Origin: Alnus glutinosa
Lineage: Eukaryota; Streptophyta; Magnoliopsida; Fagales; Betulaceae
Length of the DNA: 64,000 nt
Direction of reading: 5' to 3'
Assembly: GCF_958979055.1 (NCBI RefSeq)
Contig: NC_084893.1
Span: forward strand, 6,079,071-6,143,070
Shown here: positions 1-12,556 of the stretch, piece by piece
Numbering within the stretch: position 1 is the first letter of the stretch
Layout: the number at the start of each line of letters is the position of its first letter
Position numbers and translations under genes: made by a program
The notes under the pieces: generated by a model
The model's database searches: none
What the model was told of the DNA's origin: nothing
What the model saw: only the letters and a program-made list of their open reading frames with translations

Positions 1-1878
1 CGTAGTCACGTACAAGCGGCGATGGCGGTGGCCCTTGGCATTTTGAATGACCACTTGATTGATTTGTTCATTATTAATTACTCATTACTTTTGTATGTGT
101 AATAATTTTTCATAATTTATAGAATCTTTGAATATATTTTAAAATAATTCTATATATTTGTACCATTTTTTATGATTATTATTATTATTATTATTTATAT
201 TTTATCTTTAAGAAAAATGCTAGACTTAAATTTCTTTTATCTCTTTTTAACAATTTGTTGACAGCATTAATTGCTTATTCATATGATTGAATTTCTCATT
301 AATTATAAATTCATATTTAATTGGATCACCATACGTAAACACAGCTCCACCGAAATTTTTTCAATGAAATCTGGTTTGTGAGCTTAGAAAAAAAAAAATA
401 AAATTGGTGAGGGGCCTACAAGATGATGAGGTGGATGGTTCGTAGACTTGCTTATTAAAAAAAAAAAAAAAAAAGAGTTGGGGTCAAGTAGCCATGGAAT
501 GAATGGGCCGAAAGGACTGTGGCTTTAAAATCACGATGGGCCCACAGCTGGACACCGGTTCGACTCTTTACCTGGATATAAACTCATAGGCCCAATGATA
601 AATAAATCTCCTGTAAATTCAAAGGCTCCTCGAGCTTTAAAAAAAAAAATAATAATAATAATAATAACAATAATAATAATGATGATTGACATAACCATAA
701 CTTTAGTGTGATAGACTCTGCTAGTTTCCATACCATGCTTTAGCTCTTTCTTTTAGGCAAAATAGTTTCTTAAAATATGTTTCAGGTATCTAGCTTCACA
801 CATATCCATTTTTTACTTTTTTGAACTTTTATTAACCACATAATACTTTTATTTTTATTTTTAATTTTTTCTAATTAAATAAGAAAAAGAGTTATAAGAA
901 AAGATCATTTCCACTACTGATTCAAAAGAAAAGAGAAGTGGATGATCATATAAATAAAAAATAGGTGAATTCCTCGACAATAGACCCAAACCAAATGCAC
1001 AAGATAGTTAATCACATAATACTTAGCATGCGTATAAGAGCATCCTTCCTTTTTATTCAAAAAAAAAGGAAATAAATAAAAAATAAATAAATAAAAAAAG
1101 TATCCTTCCTTCGTATAAAAACTATCCTTGTTTGAAAATTTTCATAAAATAGAAAGTTATTTAATTTAGAAACCTCCTTTCATAGTTGAGCATATGTACC
1201 AAGACAAACTTATTTTGTAAAAATAATTTTTACACCTTACAACATTTTCAAACATATGAAAGCATTTAACAATGAGTACGTAATAAATGAAACAATACAA
1301 ATATAACATTGAAACATTTTTAATATAGAACATATTTCATATAGATATAGAGGTTGGAATTACTACTTACCTCAATACTGATTCAAAAAAGTTGGTTGGG
1401 ATTGCTAATATCTAAATAATAAGGTTCAGCTATGTTAGTGCAGTTTCTAATTTTGAAGATCGAATACTCGAGCCAATGAGAAGAACACCTGCCAAAGAGA
1501 TAAAGATCACAAGAGCTTGTCAGGCATGTATCGCTGAGGTATAATTCTGATGCCTAAGTCAACTATTTATTAGGGAGAAAATAATGATTGTGTAAGCAAT
1601 CGTTTTGGCTAGAAAGATTATAACCCATTTTACCTCGATCTGACCCTCATTCTATAAAGGAGTATTAGAGTAATTTATCAAATAAAATCTCTCAATTCTT
1701 GAGATTGGAGTGTCGTTGTTGGAACGTATTCTTATTCCTAAATATTTGGATTCTGATGAGTCTTTTGATGAATGTGATGTAAATCATTTTTAAAACAATG
1801 TAATTGAAGTAGGGTTTGAGTTGAAATTTTACTGAGAAAATGACTGAGTTTTTCTTTCTAAAAATATTTCTACGGGGG
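1..1878. other. AT-rich intergenic DNA, no gene seen
   Basis: No reading frame here looks like a protein. The stretch holds poly(A) and ATT/AAT simple repeats (for example 178-195 and 648-680) and nothing else I can name. The first 60 bases are somewhat GC-richer and could be the tail of a gene outside the window, but that cannot be decided. Confidence 0.5.
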
Positions 1879-1886
1879 GTTAGAAA

Positions 1887-3088
1887 TAGGTGTGGGCAAA
1901 ACCGTGCAAAACCGCATAGCCCCGCACGAACCGCACCGCCCCGCCCCGCCCTTACCGGTTTTTAGCTTGATATTCGCGAGCACGGTTTGGATTTTGGCCA
2001 AACCGTGGGGGGCGGGGCGAGGTGCGGGTTTATGATTTTTTCAACACCGGATCCCCACCCCGCCCCGCACCAACCAAAAACACCTAAAAATAGAAAACCC
2101 TAACCCCCATGTCTGGCGACCTTGGCTGTCCCTCACAAGTCACGCGACACACGCCTCACTTCAAATGTAACAAGTCACCATTTCTTCATCTTCGTTAGGA
2201 CTGCAAGCCTTGGATTCTTTGGATTTGAGTAGGACTGGAGGAGGACAGCGGTTGAGATACATTGAGACGGATGCTGGGATATGTGAGACGGCGGCTGAAA
2301 TTAGGGTTGCGATGAAGACAACGCAGAAAAAAGGAAAAGAAAGAGACAAATCGTTAAATGAAGGCCTGAAGGGTAAAATAGTAAATGGGGGAAGGCTGGA
2401 AGAAGCTAGAAGCCACGCGGAGGATGAAGACGAAATTTTTTTTCAAGTGTTTTACAGCTGTTAGTCACTCTCCAAATGGTGCGTTTTGTTTGATAAATCA
2501 CTCATACGGTGCGTTTAGCCTAAAAACGTAAAAACGCAACACTTTGCCCCTAATCTAGAATCTTCTTCTTCTTCCATCTCTAATCTCTCTACAGCGTACA
2601 AACTCCTCTCCGTCTTTCTCGCACTCATTCACTCCTCCACTTCTTCTTCGTCTTTTTCTGGTTCTTCTAGCCTTCTAGGGTTTGCGGAACGGTGAGTCGG
2701 CGACCATGGAGAGCTCAGAGCTTGATAGGCGTGGGCCGCCGAGTGGTTGTCGTCTGAGTTGAAGATCGAACTGGACTAGCTACAGTCCAAGATCGAAACC
2801 CTTGTTTTCAAACCTTAGTGTTAGTAACTTCTTTTTCAGTTTTTATTTTTGATTTCTACATATGTGTATTGATGTTTGGTTGCTGAGAATCTGAGATACT
2901 CAAAGGATTTCACACGAAAACCCACCCCGCCCTGCTCAACCCGGACCCCCCGCCCCGCATCACCCCGCACCACACGGATTTCCCCATTTTTGTGCAGTTT
3001 GCGGGTGGAAAATCCTCAACCCGCAAGGGTGCGAGGCGGGGGCAAAAAGTGCGGAAATCCGCCCCGCCCCGCTCCGTGCACACCCCTA
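1887..3088. mobile_element. hAT-like non-autonomous element with GC-rich subterminal repeats
   Basis: The element is 1202 bp. It begins TAGGTGTGGGC and ends GCACACCCCTA, an imperfect terminal inverted repeat of the TAGGGGTGTGCA type common in plant hAT transposons. It is flanked by a perfect 8-bp target duplication GTTAGAAA (1879-1886 and 3089-3096), the length expected for hAT. Both subterminal zones carry many CCCCGC/GCGGGG repeats (about 1918-2065 and 2920-3080), which in this superfamily are plausible transposase-binding arrays. No transposase is encoded. The interior (about 2550-2830) has a C/T-rich leader-like tract followed by an ATG and may be captured gene leader DNA; that part is inference. 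Confidence 0.75.
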
Positions 3089-3181
3089 GTTAGAAATAGC
3101 ACATTAATATGATCTCCGGCCTTCAAACTAGGTTCACCATCTAAGGCTCATAACTTATTAAATGGGCCTAAACTAGTATGC

Positions 3182-3397
3182 TGCTACAACACCTCAGTCT
3201 TATATTGGAAAGAGATAAATAACTCACATAGAGTGAGTGGTTTATAAGAGATATAATAAATGAGTGTTAAGTTTAACATTGCCTGGTTAATAAGTGAAAC
3301 TGAGCTTTATAAGTGACTCTAGGGAAAGCTTCAAATCGACTAATCCTTTTGGGGTGATAGCACAAATCTGACTAGCGCTTTTCTCTGAGTCGTTACA
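3182..3397 (+). mobile_element. Solo LTR of a TRIM family
   Basis: This segment matches the reverse complement of the LTRs of the TRIM element at 24874-25386. Shared landmarks in order are the ATATTGG motif, GAGTGGTTTATAA, CATTGCCT, GAGCTTTATAA, TCAAAT.GACTA, TTTTGGGGT.ATAGC and the terminal GTCGTTACA. Only one LTR is present, with no PBS or PPT next to it, so it is best read as a solo LTR left by recombination. The flanking 5-mers do not form a clean target duplication and the 5' boundary is uncertain by a few bases. Confidence 0.65.
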
Positions 3398-5469
3398 ACT
3401 GCACTTAGCAAACTTGGCCTAGCAAGCTTAAAACATGACTAATTAAGCCATTAATGCTTAATACTTAATAAAATTGGATCTTTGGACAGAAAATTTCGAA
3501 GTTGGTTTAATGTTTGTTCTCGATGTAATTAATTTGTAATAAATCAATTAGTTCTTGGAAATAGTATGAGGACCTCATAAAGGGTTATTGAAACAGTACT
3601 CAAAAGAGTCATCCAACATCAAGAGGTCTTTAATTTGCCATGAAAGTTTCTGATGCGGTCCAAAAATTCATGGTCATGGTCCATTTTAAAAACATCTTTT
3701 CCCTTCTTTTACCAATCTATGAACGGTAGATATAAACCCTAAATCATGAAAAATCCTAACTAAATAGGCTATTATTTGTTTATTTTAATAATTAATTAGG
3801 CAATCGGCGTGGAGGTTAGAAGGAATTTTTATTCTTAGTTAGGAAATTTAAATTTGACGTGGAGGTTGGAATTAAGGAATTTTTCCATGCATATATGCTG
3901 GCTAGCTAGCTAGCTGCTACGTGTAGAAAAGCGCCAGGCTCTCCTCTTTTAGCATGGACGCGCGGCCGTGCATGATGCATGGTTAGTTCATCCTCCCCTT
4001 CTTGCCGCCGGCCGCTCAAGAGGCAGGGCTGGCTAAGGTGAGTTAGCCGGTCGCCTAAGGCCTCAAAGACATGTTTTGTTCATGAAGAAGAAGAAGAAGA
4101 AGAAAAAAAAAAGGCTAATCATAATTTGAAACAGCTTTTTCTAGTGGAATAAGGTTTCAAATATAAGTTTGTTTGAAAAAAAAAAAAAAAAGCCTAATTA
4201 TAAGATGAAATTGTTTTTTCCTAATGGAATAAGGCCCGGAGACTCAACCAAAAGGACGTGGACTACAAGAAAACCAATAAAGAGAGTAGGGCCCACAGAA
4301 AAAGACTTGTTGAAATACAAGTCATAATTCTACAAAAATAACAATCACTGAAAGTAGGGCTCACAGAAAAAGGTCTCATTTAAAATTATCGCCTTAGGCC
4401 CCAAAATATATCGATCAAGCCCTGTCAAGAGGCTTGGCATGCATGCAATCAAGAGCTCTCATCAATATTGGAATATTAATGGGTCGTCATGAAGCCTATA
4501 GAACCTACAATGGAAAGGAAAACAAGCACGGATGATATCGTCGACAAAGAACACGTCAATTTAGAAGAGATACTTGAATTAATATGTTTGCTGGGAGTAA
4601 AAATATAGCAATGAATTAGGGTTTTTTCGAAGAATTTTTCCCCCTTTGTCCATTTTTTAGGATTCTTTTGGTAGTACGTACTTGAGCTCTTGTATAAGTC
4701 TACGTATAGTCTTTGTATTCTATATGGAATGAGTTTTATATGCCTGAATCTCACACCAAATATAACTGTATGTACAAAAAAAAAAAAAATTGTGTACAAA
4801 TATGATTTGCTACGTAACTATAGAGATGTAGAATATTATTATCATATCACAGTCTCTCATCTCTTGGGATTTGTCTCCCTCGTTAAAGAGAATTCTACAG
4901 TTATTGTCTGTATAGTCTTTGTATTCGAGTGTGATTCTCGGTATATGTCGTATTAATTAATTGTTATATGAACGAAGTGTTTCATATATAAGGAGATCGA
5001 CGAATTTGATCTGTCTTTCCTCTAACAACTGAATTATCGATCTCCCACGTAGATGCGAAAGAGTGAGACCCACGATGGGATTCATTCCCAACAATACTTA
5101 TACCTGTTTTCGATCCAGCTAGACCCAATATATAGATATATATACATATATCAAACTTTTCACTCGATCGGTTTATTGGCATGGCTCGATCTATGCGGAG
5201 GGTTGCCGAAGAGGAAAGCTAGATAATCTTTGGCAACCATGAAAACGATGAAATGGATTTCGAACAAACACACGATCGAGAAATATATATAAGACCCAAA
5301 ACGGATCTTTTCTTGAACAGATCATATCTTCTGTATATACACTCAAAAGTTAGGGTAGTAAGATTGCAGCTAGCGCTAGCATGGAGTGTTATAGCAAGTA
5401 AGAAATCACAGGAGTAAAGATAATGCATAAAAAACAAAAGGGGAGAGAAAATAAAATAACAACGAAACT
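3398..5469. other. Intergenic region downstream of the LRR gene
   Basis: No convincing coding sequence. Visible items are a GCTAGCTA short repeat (3900-3915), a (GAA)n tract with poly(A) (4085-4112), and two diverged copies of a segment containing GTAGGGC.CACAGAAAAAG (about 4285 and 4355). The 3' UTR of the LRR gene should lie in roughly the last 200-300 bases, which I could not delimit. Confidence 0.4.
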
Positions 5470-8397
5470 TTAGAACAAGGTAGTTTCTATGGCTTCTGAA
5501 TCCATTCTGAGATGGAATATGCGTGCTAATATTGTAGAATTTGGCTTATTATCTTGTGAAGAAACTAATGCCATGGAGTTAACTTTCCAGTACTCACCAT
5601 TCCTCCTGATCTTCTTATCTCCATAGACCCGTTTCCCATCCTCTCTCTTTTGTTCGATTCCACCACCATCTGAACTGGAAATTGAAACTTCTCTCCAGTG
5701 GCACCATATTCTCCACATGATACAGAGCATCAACAAGCATATCACTGTAGAAGTGAAAACAATGGCCACTATAATACCCACTACTTCAGTTTCGGAAAGC
5801 TGCTTTTTTACCTGCCCCACTGATTCCGAGCATGTTGCTAATGGTGGGCCGCATAGCTTTGCATTACCCAAGAAAGAGCTGAGTGGGAATCCTGAAAAGG
5901 TTGGAGGAAGTTGGCCCTGGAGATGATTATTTGACAAGTTTAGCATGTGGAGGCTGGTTAGTTTTTCAAGTGATGGAGGTACTTCTCCTTGGAGTTGATT
6001 ACAAGAGAGATTCAGTCTTTCTAACTTGAGAAGGTTTCCAAGAGATGATGGAATTTCTCCGGAGAGGAGATTTTTACTCAAATCCAAGATCACTTGTAAC
6101 TCAGTAAGCCAGCCTAGCTCAGATGGTATTGAGCCTGTGAAGAAGTTTTCTGAGAGCCTCAGTTCATAGAGCTTCTTACACTGTTGGATTGTCGAAGGAA
6201 TGGAGCCAGAAAGGTTGTTTCTTTGCAGTGTAAGGACATTGAGAGAAGTTAGATTTCCAATTTCTGGTGGGATCTCCCCTGAGAGTGTGTTGCTATGTAG
6301 AGAAAGCTTGAGCAATTTTGAACAGTTTCCAAGCTCCGCAGGCACTGTGCCATAGAAATTATTTGATGAAAGGTCTAACTCACCAAGTTCTTGAAAGCTC
6401 CCTAACCATGGAGGCATTGTGCCTTTGAACTTGTTATTATTAAGTAAAAGGTGTTCGAGTTTTGTACAGCTTGAGAGTTGAGATGGCTGCAGTCCTCCTG
6501 AAAGATTGTTGAAAGATAGATCAAGAAATTTGAGCTCTGTCAGCTGGCCAAATATGGAATTGATGTTGCCAGAAAGATGATTGTGTGCAAGACGGAAGCG
6601 GCCAAGATTTCTTGACATGGAAGGAATGGGACCTGAGAAGCTGTTGTTTGTCAAGTCTAATGCAGTCAGAGCATTTGAACCAGAGAGAGGAAAGATAGTT
6701 CCACTGAACCTGTTGTGGGAAAAATTTATGATTTTAAGGTTTTTCAGAAGGAACAGAGAAGTGGGAAGAGGGCCTTGGAAGGAATTGTTGTAAAGCGTGA
6801 TAGTGCTGAGTTCTGAAAGGAATCTGAATGTGGGTGGCAATGATCCAGAGAGTTTGTTATCAGCCAAGGCCAATAACTGAAGCCTTTTGCAGTAACCCAA
6901 GCTTGGCGGTATGGGACCTGACAGGTAATTCTGCCTCAGCTGCAGCAGAAGAAGATTCTTAAGCTTCCCAACTGTGGCAGGAATGGACCCTGTAAAATGG
7001 TTTCCAAAGAAATCAATTTCTGTTAAGCTCGTGCAGTTTGTTAACTCTCTAGGTATCTGTCCTGACATCTGATTATCATAGAGGTAAATGACACTCAACG
7101 CCTGTAACTTCTCAATCTCCACCGGAATTTCACCTGTAATCATGTTGTCAAACAGAAAAAGATTTTCCAGTTTGCTCAGGTTTCCTATTTCAGGAGGTAG
7201 GGTGCCGGAAAAGCTGTTATTATTGAGAATGAGATCTGTCAGGTTCTCTAGTTTGTCTAGGAGGGATGGTAGCTCTCCTTCAAACCTGTTGTCAGAAAGG
7301 TCTAATTGTTGGAGTGAGGAACAGTTCAGAAGCTCCAAAGGGAATTTGTCTGAGAGCTTATTTCGAGCCAGAAGAAGTTGTTGAAGATTCGAATTTCTTA
7401 GGCAGAAGTTGCTTGGAACGCTACCTGTCAAAGCATTGTTAGACAGAACAAGGGCTTCAAGATTCTTTAACTGGGTATTGAGAAGGCTTATGGTTCCTGA
7501 GAGGTTGTTTCTCGATAAGTCAAGCTTCTCAAGCTGAACCAACTGGTTAAGCTCTGAAGGAATTTCGCCACTCAATTCATTCCCGAGCAAATTCAAGTAC
7601 TTCAGATTGGAGAGACGACTTAATGCAATAGGAATTGACCCAGAAAGGCTGTTATTAGCCAGGTTAAGAATTTGCAGTGATTTAAGCATTCCAATCGATG
7701 AAGGGATATCTCCTTGGAGCTGGTTGTTTGATGCTGAGAAGTTTTCGAGTTCTTCACAGCCATGCATCTCTTCCGGTATAAGGCCATTGAGACTGTTCTT
7801 CTGCAAATCAAGAGATATCAGATGCTTCAAATTACCAGTCTCAATTGGAATGCTTCCATTAAATTGGCAATAAGCAAGACCCAAAACTCTCAACTCTGTC
7901 AAGTTACCAATGGTTGGTGTAATTTCACCTGTTAACATGTTATCTCCTACTCTAAGAACTTGCAACTTCTTCAGTAGACCTAGCTCTGCAGGAAGCTTAC
8001 CAGAGAGATAATTTGTATAGAGGAGCAGCATCCTTAGATTTTGAAGCCGCCCGAGCTCTGGAGGTATCGGTCCAGTGAGTGAATTTGAGGACAAATCAAG
8101 TGTTTCAAGTGAAGTGAATTGCCCAAACTCACGAGAGAGTGAGCCTGATAGTCCTGAACCAGATAGATTCAAGCCCAGAATTCTGGTCTGATCATCTGAA
8201 CATGTCAGTCCATTCCAGCTACATATGTGAGAGCTGGGAGACCAGTTCTCAAGAACTCCTGCAGGATCGATTAGCTCTGATTTGACTCTCAGAAGCCAAT
8301 AAGCAGCTGCTGAATTATCTCCAAGAGTACTAACAGCAAGAAAAGCGCCAAGTACTGACAAAAACAGCACCAACTGATACATTTGAATGCTGCCCAT
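5470..8397 (-). CDS. LRR receptor-like protein, GSO1-like ectodomain, no kinase
   Basis: One uninterrupted exon encodes 975 aa if translation starts at the ATG at 8397 (MGSIQMYQLVLF). An ATG nine codons upstream is in frame but gives a poorer signal peptide. Order of parts: signal peptide (about 1-27), LRRNT_2 cap with the CSWNGLTC motif, a long array of about 30 plant-type LRRs (repeated LxxLxLSxNxLSGxIPxxLG), a C-terminal cap with LCGPPL, one transmembrane helix (about 872-900) and a 75-residue Lys/Arg/Ser-rich tail. The ectodomain resembles GSO1/GSO2 receptor kinases, which read CIF peptides in embryo and root barrier formation, but the protein stops about 75 residues after the membrane where those kinases continue. 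It is therefore a receptor-like protein that would need a partner kinase to signal. Ligand and function are not known from sequence. Confidence 0.88.
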   Translation of the reverse strand: MGSIQMYQLVLFLSVLGAFLAVSTLGDNSAAAYWLLRVKSELIDPAGVLENWSPSSHICSWNGLTCSDDQTRILGLNLSGSGLSGSLSREFGQFTSLETLDLSSNSLTGPIPPELGRLQNLRMLLLYTNYLSGKLPAELGLLKKLQVLRVGDNMLTGEITPTIGNLTELRVLGLAYCQFNGSIPIETGNLKHLISLDLQKNSLNGLIPEEMHGCEELENFSASNNQLQGDIPSSIGMLKSLQILNLANNSLSGSIPIALSRLSNLKYLNLLGNELSGEIPSELNQLVQLEKLDLSRNNLSGTISLLNTQLKNLEALVLSNNALTGSVPSNFCLRNSNLQQLLLARNKLSDKFPLELLNCSSLQQLDLSDNRFEGELPSLLDKLENLTDLILNNNSFSGTLPPEIGNLSKLENLFLFDNMITGEIPVEIEKLQALSVIYLYDNQMSGQIPRELTNCTSLTEIDFFGNHFTGSIPATVGKLKNLLLLQLRQNYLSGPIPPSLGYCKRLQLLALADNKLSGSLPPTFRFLSELSTITLYNNSFQGPLPTSLFLLKNLKIINFSHNRFSGTIFPLSGSNALTALDLTNNSFSGPIPSMSRNLGRFRLAHNHLSGNINSIFGQLTELKFLDLSFNNLSGGLQPSQLSSCTKLEHLLLNNNKFKGTMPPWLGSFQELGELDLSSNNFYGTVPAELGNCSKLLKLSLHSNTLSGEIPPEIGNLTSLNVLTLQRNNLSGSIPSTIQQCKKLYELRLSENFFTGSIPSELGWLTELQVILDLSKNLLSGEIPSSLGNLLKLERLNLSCNQLQGEVPPSLEKLTSLHMLNLSNNHLQGQLPPTFSGFPLSSFLGNAKLCGPPLATCSESVGQVKKQLSETEVVGIIVAIVFTSTVICLLMLCIMWRIWCHWREVSISSSDGGGIEQKREDGKRVYGDKKIRRNGEYWKVNSMALVSSQDNKPNSTILARIFHLRMDSEAIETTLF

Positions 8398-8424
8398 ATG
8401 AGAATGGATGGCCAAGATGTTCAA

Positions 8425-11400
8425 GTATCAGATACCTGATTCGAAAGATTCAGTCTTGCGCGCTAGACAGAATTGTTGGAACAAAAAGTATATATAAAGG
8501 GATGAAATAGAAATTTGTAAGGGGAGAATTTGAACTGGAGATTACACAGCTTTAAACTGCTAGGATGACAGAAGCAAGGAGTTTATATAGTTTTATTGAG
8601 GTAGGCCTACCTAATCAGTTTGTAAAGAAAGGTGATATGCATAAAGTAATCAGCCTTTTACCTCAATTTTGGTAAAAGGTATATTTTTTTTTCTCTCTCT
8701 CTCTCTCAAGAGGCAATAATGGCCCATCGTGTAGCATGTTTAGTAGCTAGCTTGTGAGATGGGCAAGTGCATGGAGATAAGATAATTTCATGGGCTTGCT
8801 GAAAGAACAAAAAGTTGAGAGAGATCGAGACCCACTTGCTGAAGGGAATTCAAGAAGTGGTATTTTTCTCTAGGCTCTACTCTTGCTGTGAAGTTTAGGT
8901 TGGATATCAACCATATAAATAATAGATTTCCTGTACCTCCTCAAAAACAAACAAAAAAAGAAAAAAAAGAAAAAGAAAAAGAAAGATTCCCTATTATGCT
9001 AGCTACAGATAGAATTTTGTTTTAGAGTCTCCTAGAATTATCCCCTAAAATCAAGTTTGTTTGACTTGTAAGAGATCTGGTCAATTGAACTTCATGGAAT
9101 GTCAACTAAATAGGTATAAACCCATTATGTTATTGAAATATTAGGATGCTCCACAGGAGCAGTAAGGATAATAATTGGGCACCCTATACTGTCAGCTTGG
9201 CTGAACAATTTCTTGATCTAGCAGCTTAATGGGCCAGCCAGTGGCAGTTTTTAAACCATTAAATAAAAAGATAAATGACCATACAATCAATGAACCTGAT
9301 TTATGCTTCTTCTTTTTTTTAACTCCCCTTCAATCTGATGATAGCTAGACTGTTCAAATATTAATCTCCTCTTTCTTAACCTAAACCACCTAATTCCAAG
9401 TAAAATACAAGAAGAAAACAGAAGAGCTAAACAACTACAGTCATCACTTTTCCAGTAGTTACCAGCTGCATGATCAATTGCATGTGTTCAATACAGATGG
9501 ATACAAGAGCATGTGAGGTTTGGTATAACACATACAAAGAATGCAGCATTGCCCCAATAAGCCTAGCTAATTAAATGTAGGGGGCAGAAAGAGAGAGAGA
9601 GATAGAGATAGCTTAACTTTAATGAAAGGATTCCTCCTAGAAAACAACCCAAACAAAAGAGGACAAAGAAGCTCACCTCAGTTGGATTTTCTATGATGTA
9701 GAATTGTGTCCTCTTAGCTTTCACTTCTTGCTTTATATTTCTTTCACCTTTGCGTAGTTTCTCAGGATTTAAGCAGAGGCAGCCACTATGGATGATAGCC
9801 CAACAAGGTTTGTCCCATCAACATCCCCGCAAGGAAACAAAGTATTTACCACCTGGACCATATGTTACCCAAGTGCTTACTGTTTACTATCCATATGCAA
9901 TATGTTGTACTTTAGAAACATCTTCATGTGTGCAAATCCACATGTTCAGGATATGTCCACGTTCTACTTTTCTCCCATGCCATCAAATTCGATTTGTTAA
10001 ATAACCATTTGACATTCTATCTTCATATTCTGCCTACATCTGCTGCAAGCCTGCAAGCTAGGCAGAAAAGGATGTATATCAAGAAAGACTCCTCTTCTTT
10101 TGATCATAGATGTTAGAATATATATGTTTTCCATATTACTGTAATCAAATCTATTACCATACTTATATTCTATCACCTCTACAGTTTTCCTATAAATATG
10201 AATGTTTGTATTGTAAACATTAATCAAGTTAATAAGAGCAAGATGTAGCTCTTAGGGCAATTAAATGTGGTGGACGTAGGAACCTAGTAATGTTATACAC
10301 CACCCCATCACCTCAAAGTTTATATGGCGTGATCCTTCCAACCAAAAAAAAAAAAATTTCATGCACCAAATGCTATGGAGAACCATGCCACATACACTTT
10401 GCGGGATGGGCGGTGATCGATGTAAAGCATTAATACTCCGTAGAAAGTAGGAACCACCCCATAATTCTTTTATATTTTTTGTTTTCTCTCTCTCTTTGTT
10501 TTTGCTTTTCTTCTTCTATTTTATTATTATATATAAAATTCTACTACAGCAAAGAAGACATGTTAAATCATCTTATAAAACGTAATGTCATATATACAAA
10601 CTCCATAAGACAAATAGATCATTCCATGGGAGCTTTTCCATCCTGAGTTTTATACTAAAACATTACCTACTCTGAAATTTAAAAGGAATTGAGGAGATGG
10701 TTAAGTTAAAAAAAATTAAATAACTAATTAAGAGTCAAAGGGCAATAATAATTCAAAGAAATGCAGCCAAAAGAGAAGGTACATGATTGAAGCCAGACAT
10801 TGATCATGCATAATAAGAAGGCAATAATAATTCTGTTTTCTTTTTCTTTTTTCTCCTTAAAAGAAAAAAGGGGAATCATTTGTCTATATATATATATATG
10901 GTATAATGCTAATATCACTACCCAAGTGAAGGTACGTACTATATATATATATATGCTATATATTTTGAATTTTGTTGGAAAGGGACTAGTCTAGTCAGAC
11001 AGTCTTAGAATTATTTAGTGCCAAATCCCAACCAATATTCGTTGATTATGTTATCTGCATATATATTGAGAGAGAGAGAGAATGTTGATCTGCCTTTTGA
11101 TATATATGCTAGACAAATCATTTATTTATTTATTGATTTATTTCTAATTGAATAAAGAAAGAGTTTTTTTTTTTTGAAAGGGAATAGAGAAAGAGTTATT
11201 GGGGAGGAGACACATGCATCATTATTTTGTTTATATTAGATGTGGCTGAGATGTCTTTATTAATTGGCTTCATTTGTTAATTTTTTTTCTTTTTGCCTGA
11301 TTTTTTTTTTTAAAAGTAAAAACAGTTTTAATTGCTATGTAAGTGTTTTATATTTTATGTTTTTTGCTAATTTTTTTAAAAATAAAATAAAATAAAATAA

Positions 11401-12271
11401 ACAAACAAAACAAAAGAGAGCAAAAGAAGAAGAAGAAGAAATTCCAAACAAAATCAATTTGTTTTTGTACTCTTTTTGGAATATTATTTGTTAGTGCCTA
11501 TATATTAATGAGCCTTTGACCACTAGAGAGAAAATGTCGGATAAAAGAACTAATAAAGCTTCGCCAGCCATCCTTAGACAACCACATATACGTACTTGTT
11601 TCATCTTCGTCTAAACAAGTAATTATGATAAATCTCAAATTTGTGGAGTGTTTGGATACTTAGAAAAAGGAAAATGAAAAGACATATATGCGTTTTGCGC
11701 TCGACTAACTCATGCTTTAATGTCTCGTCAGTATTTAAAAAATATTTATTGATGTGATGTCAATATATATATAAAAATTAGACTTAGTACCTATCAAAAT
11801 AATTAGGCTTTGCCGCTCATTCATGCTTTGGCCCTATCGAATAAGAAAACTCAACTCGGTTCCGTCCCGTGTGATTGACCACCCAAACCGAGCCACAAGG
11901 GGTGGTAAGAGGTGGCGCCAACTAGGAGAGAATAAGAAGGGAATTAAATTAAGTTTAAAATCATTAATCATGTCTATTTAGTGACATGAGAAGGGGAATG
12001 TCAAATGCAATATATGGGAGTAGTTGCGGTAGGAGGGAGGAGTGGAGTAGTAAAGGCTAAAGCCGCAGTTGGCATGAGTTGGCAGTTGGGAGTCGGCAGT
12101 CCCCCACTCCCTTTTTTCTTCCCACGCGGGGTAATGAAATTTTAGTGAAAGTGCAATGCATTTTTATGATAAAAGGTCAAAAAGATGCACCCATTTCCTT
12201 CCTTATCTCCAGCTAGAGAGTCCCTTAGCCCAAATTCATATACATGCATTATGCATAGCATCAAAATTCAA

Positions 12272-12274
<3 letters not shown>
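8425..12274. other. Upstream/intergenic region of the LRR gene
   Basis: Apart from the TATA candidate there is no gene I can support. A short open stretch at 9788-9850 (ATG GAT GAT AGC) follows leader-like sequence but has no recognisable homology and no clear continuation. The rest is AT-rich, with short (CT)n, (GA)n, (AT)n and poly(A) tracts, for example at 8690-8708, 9590-9612, 10885-10900 and 10942-10955. Confidence 0.4.
8581..8590 (-). promoter_or_regulatory. Candidate TATA box of the LRR gene
   Basis: On the minus strand this reads CTATATAAAC, a good plant TATA match, about 185 nt upstream of the chosen ATG. A weaker TATA-like TTTATATATAC lies closer, at about 8487-8497. Transcription start is inferred near 8550-8560 and has not been demonstrated. 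Confidence 0.4.

Positions 12275-12364
<90 letters not shown>
12275..12364. repeat. (GA)45 microsatellite
   Basis: A perfect 90-bp run of GA dinucleotides, the longest simple repeat in the window. It lies in intergenic DNA and is likely length-polymorphic. Confidence 0.97.
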
Positions 12365-12367
<3 letters not shown>

Positions 12368-12556
12368 TAGTACCAATATTTGTGACTGAGCTATCCAATT
12401 GTGTACTTAATTGTCCGAGTTACTAACCATCCAAACAATTTTATAGTGTTCTGGGTAGGTAGGGGCTGCCCGGGGCAAATGGGGGGCAAGTAGGTCTTAC
12501 AGCTCCTTCTCTATAGATTGTTTGAATTGTTTGCAATGTGAACACCCCAAGTGCAG

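Noticed and set aside
2876-3112. Frame rich in Pro and Arg in the hAT element
   Set aside because: It is the translation of CCCCGC subterminal repeats and crosses the element boundary.
9788-10000. Short plus-strand open frame starting MDDSPTRFVPST
   Set aside because: It has leader-like sequence before it but no recognisable homology, no clear second exon and low-complexity continuation.
12156-12389. Open frame of repeated Glu-Arg
   Set aside because: It is only the translation of the (GA)45 microsatellite.
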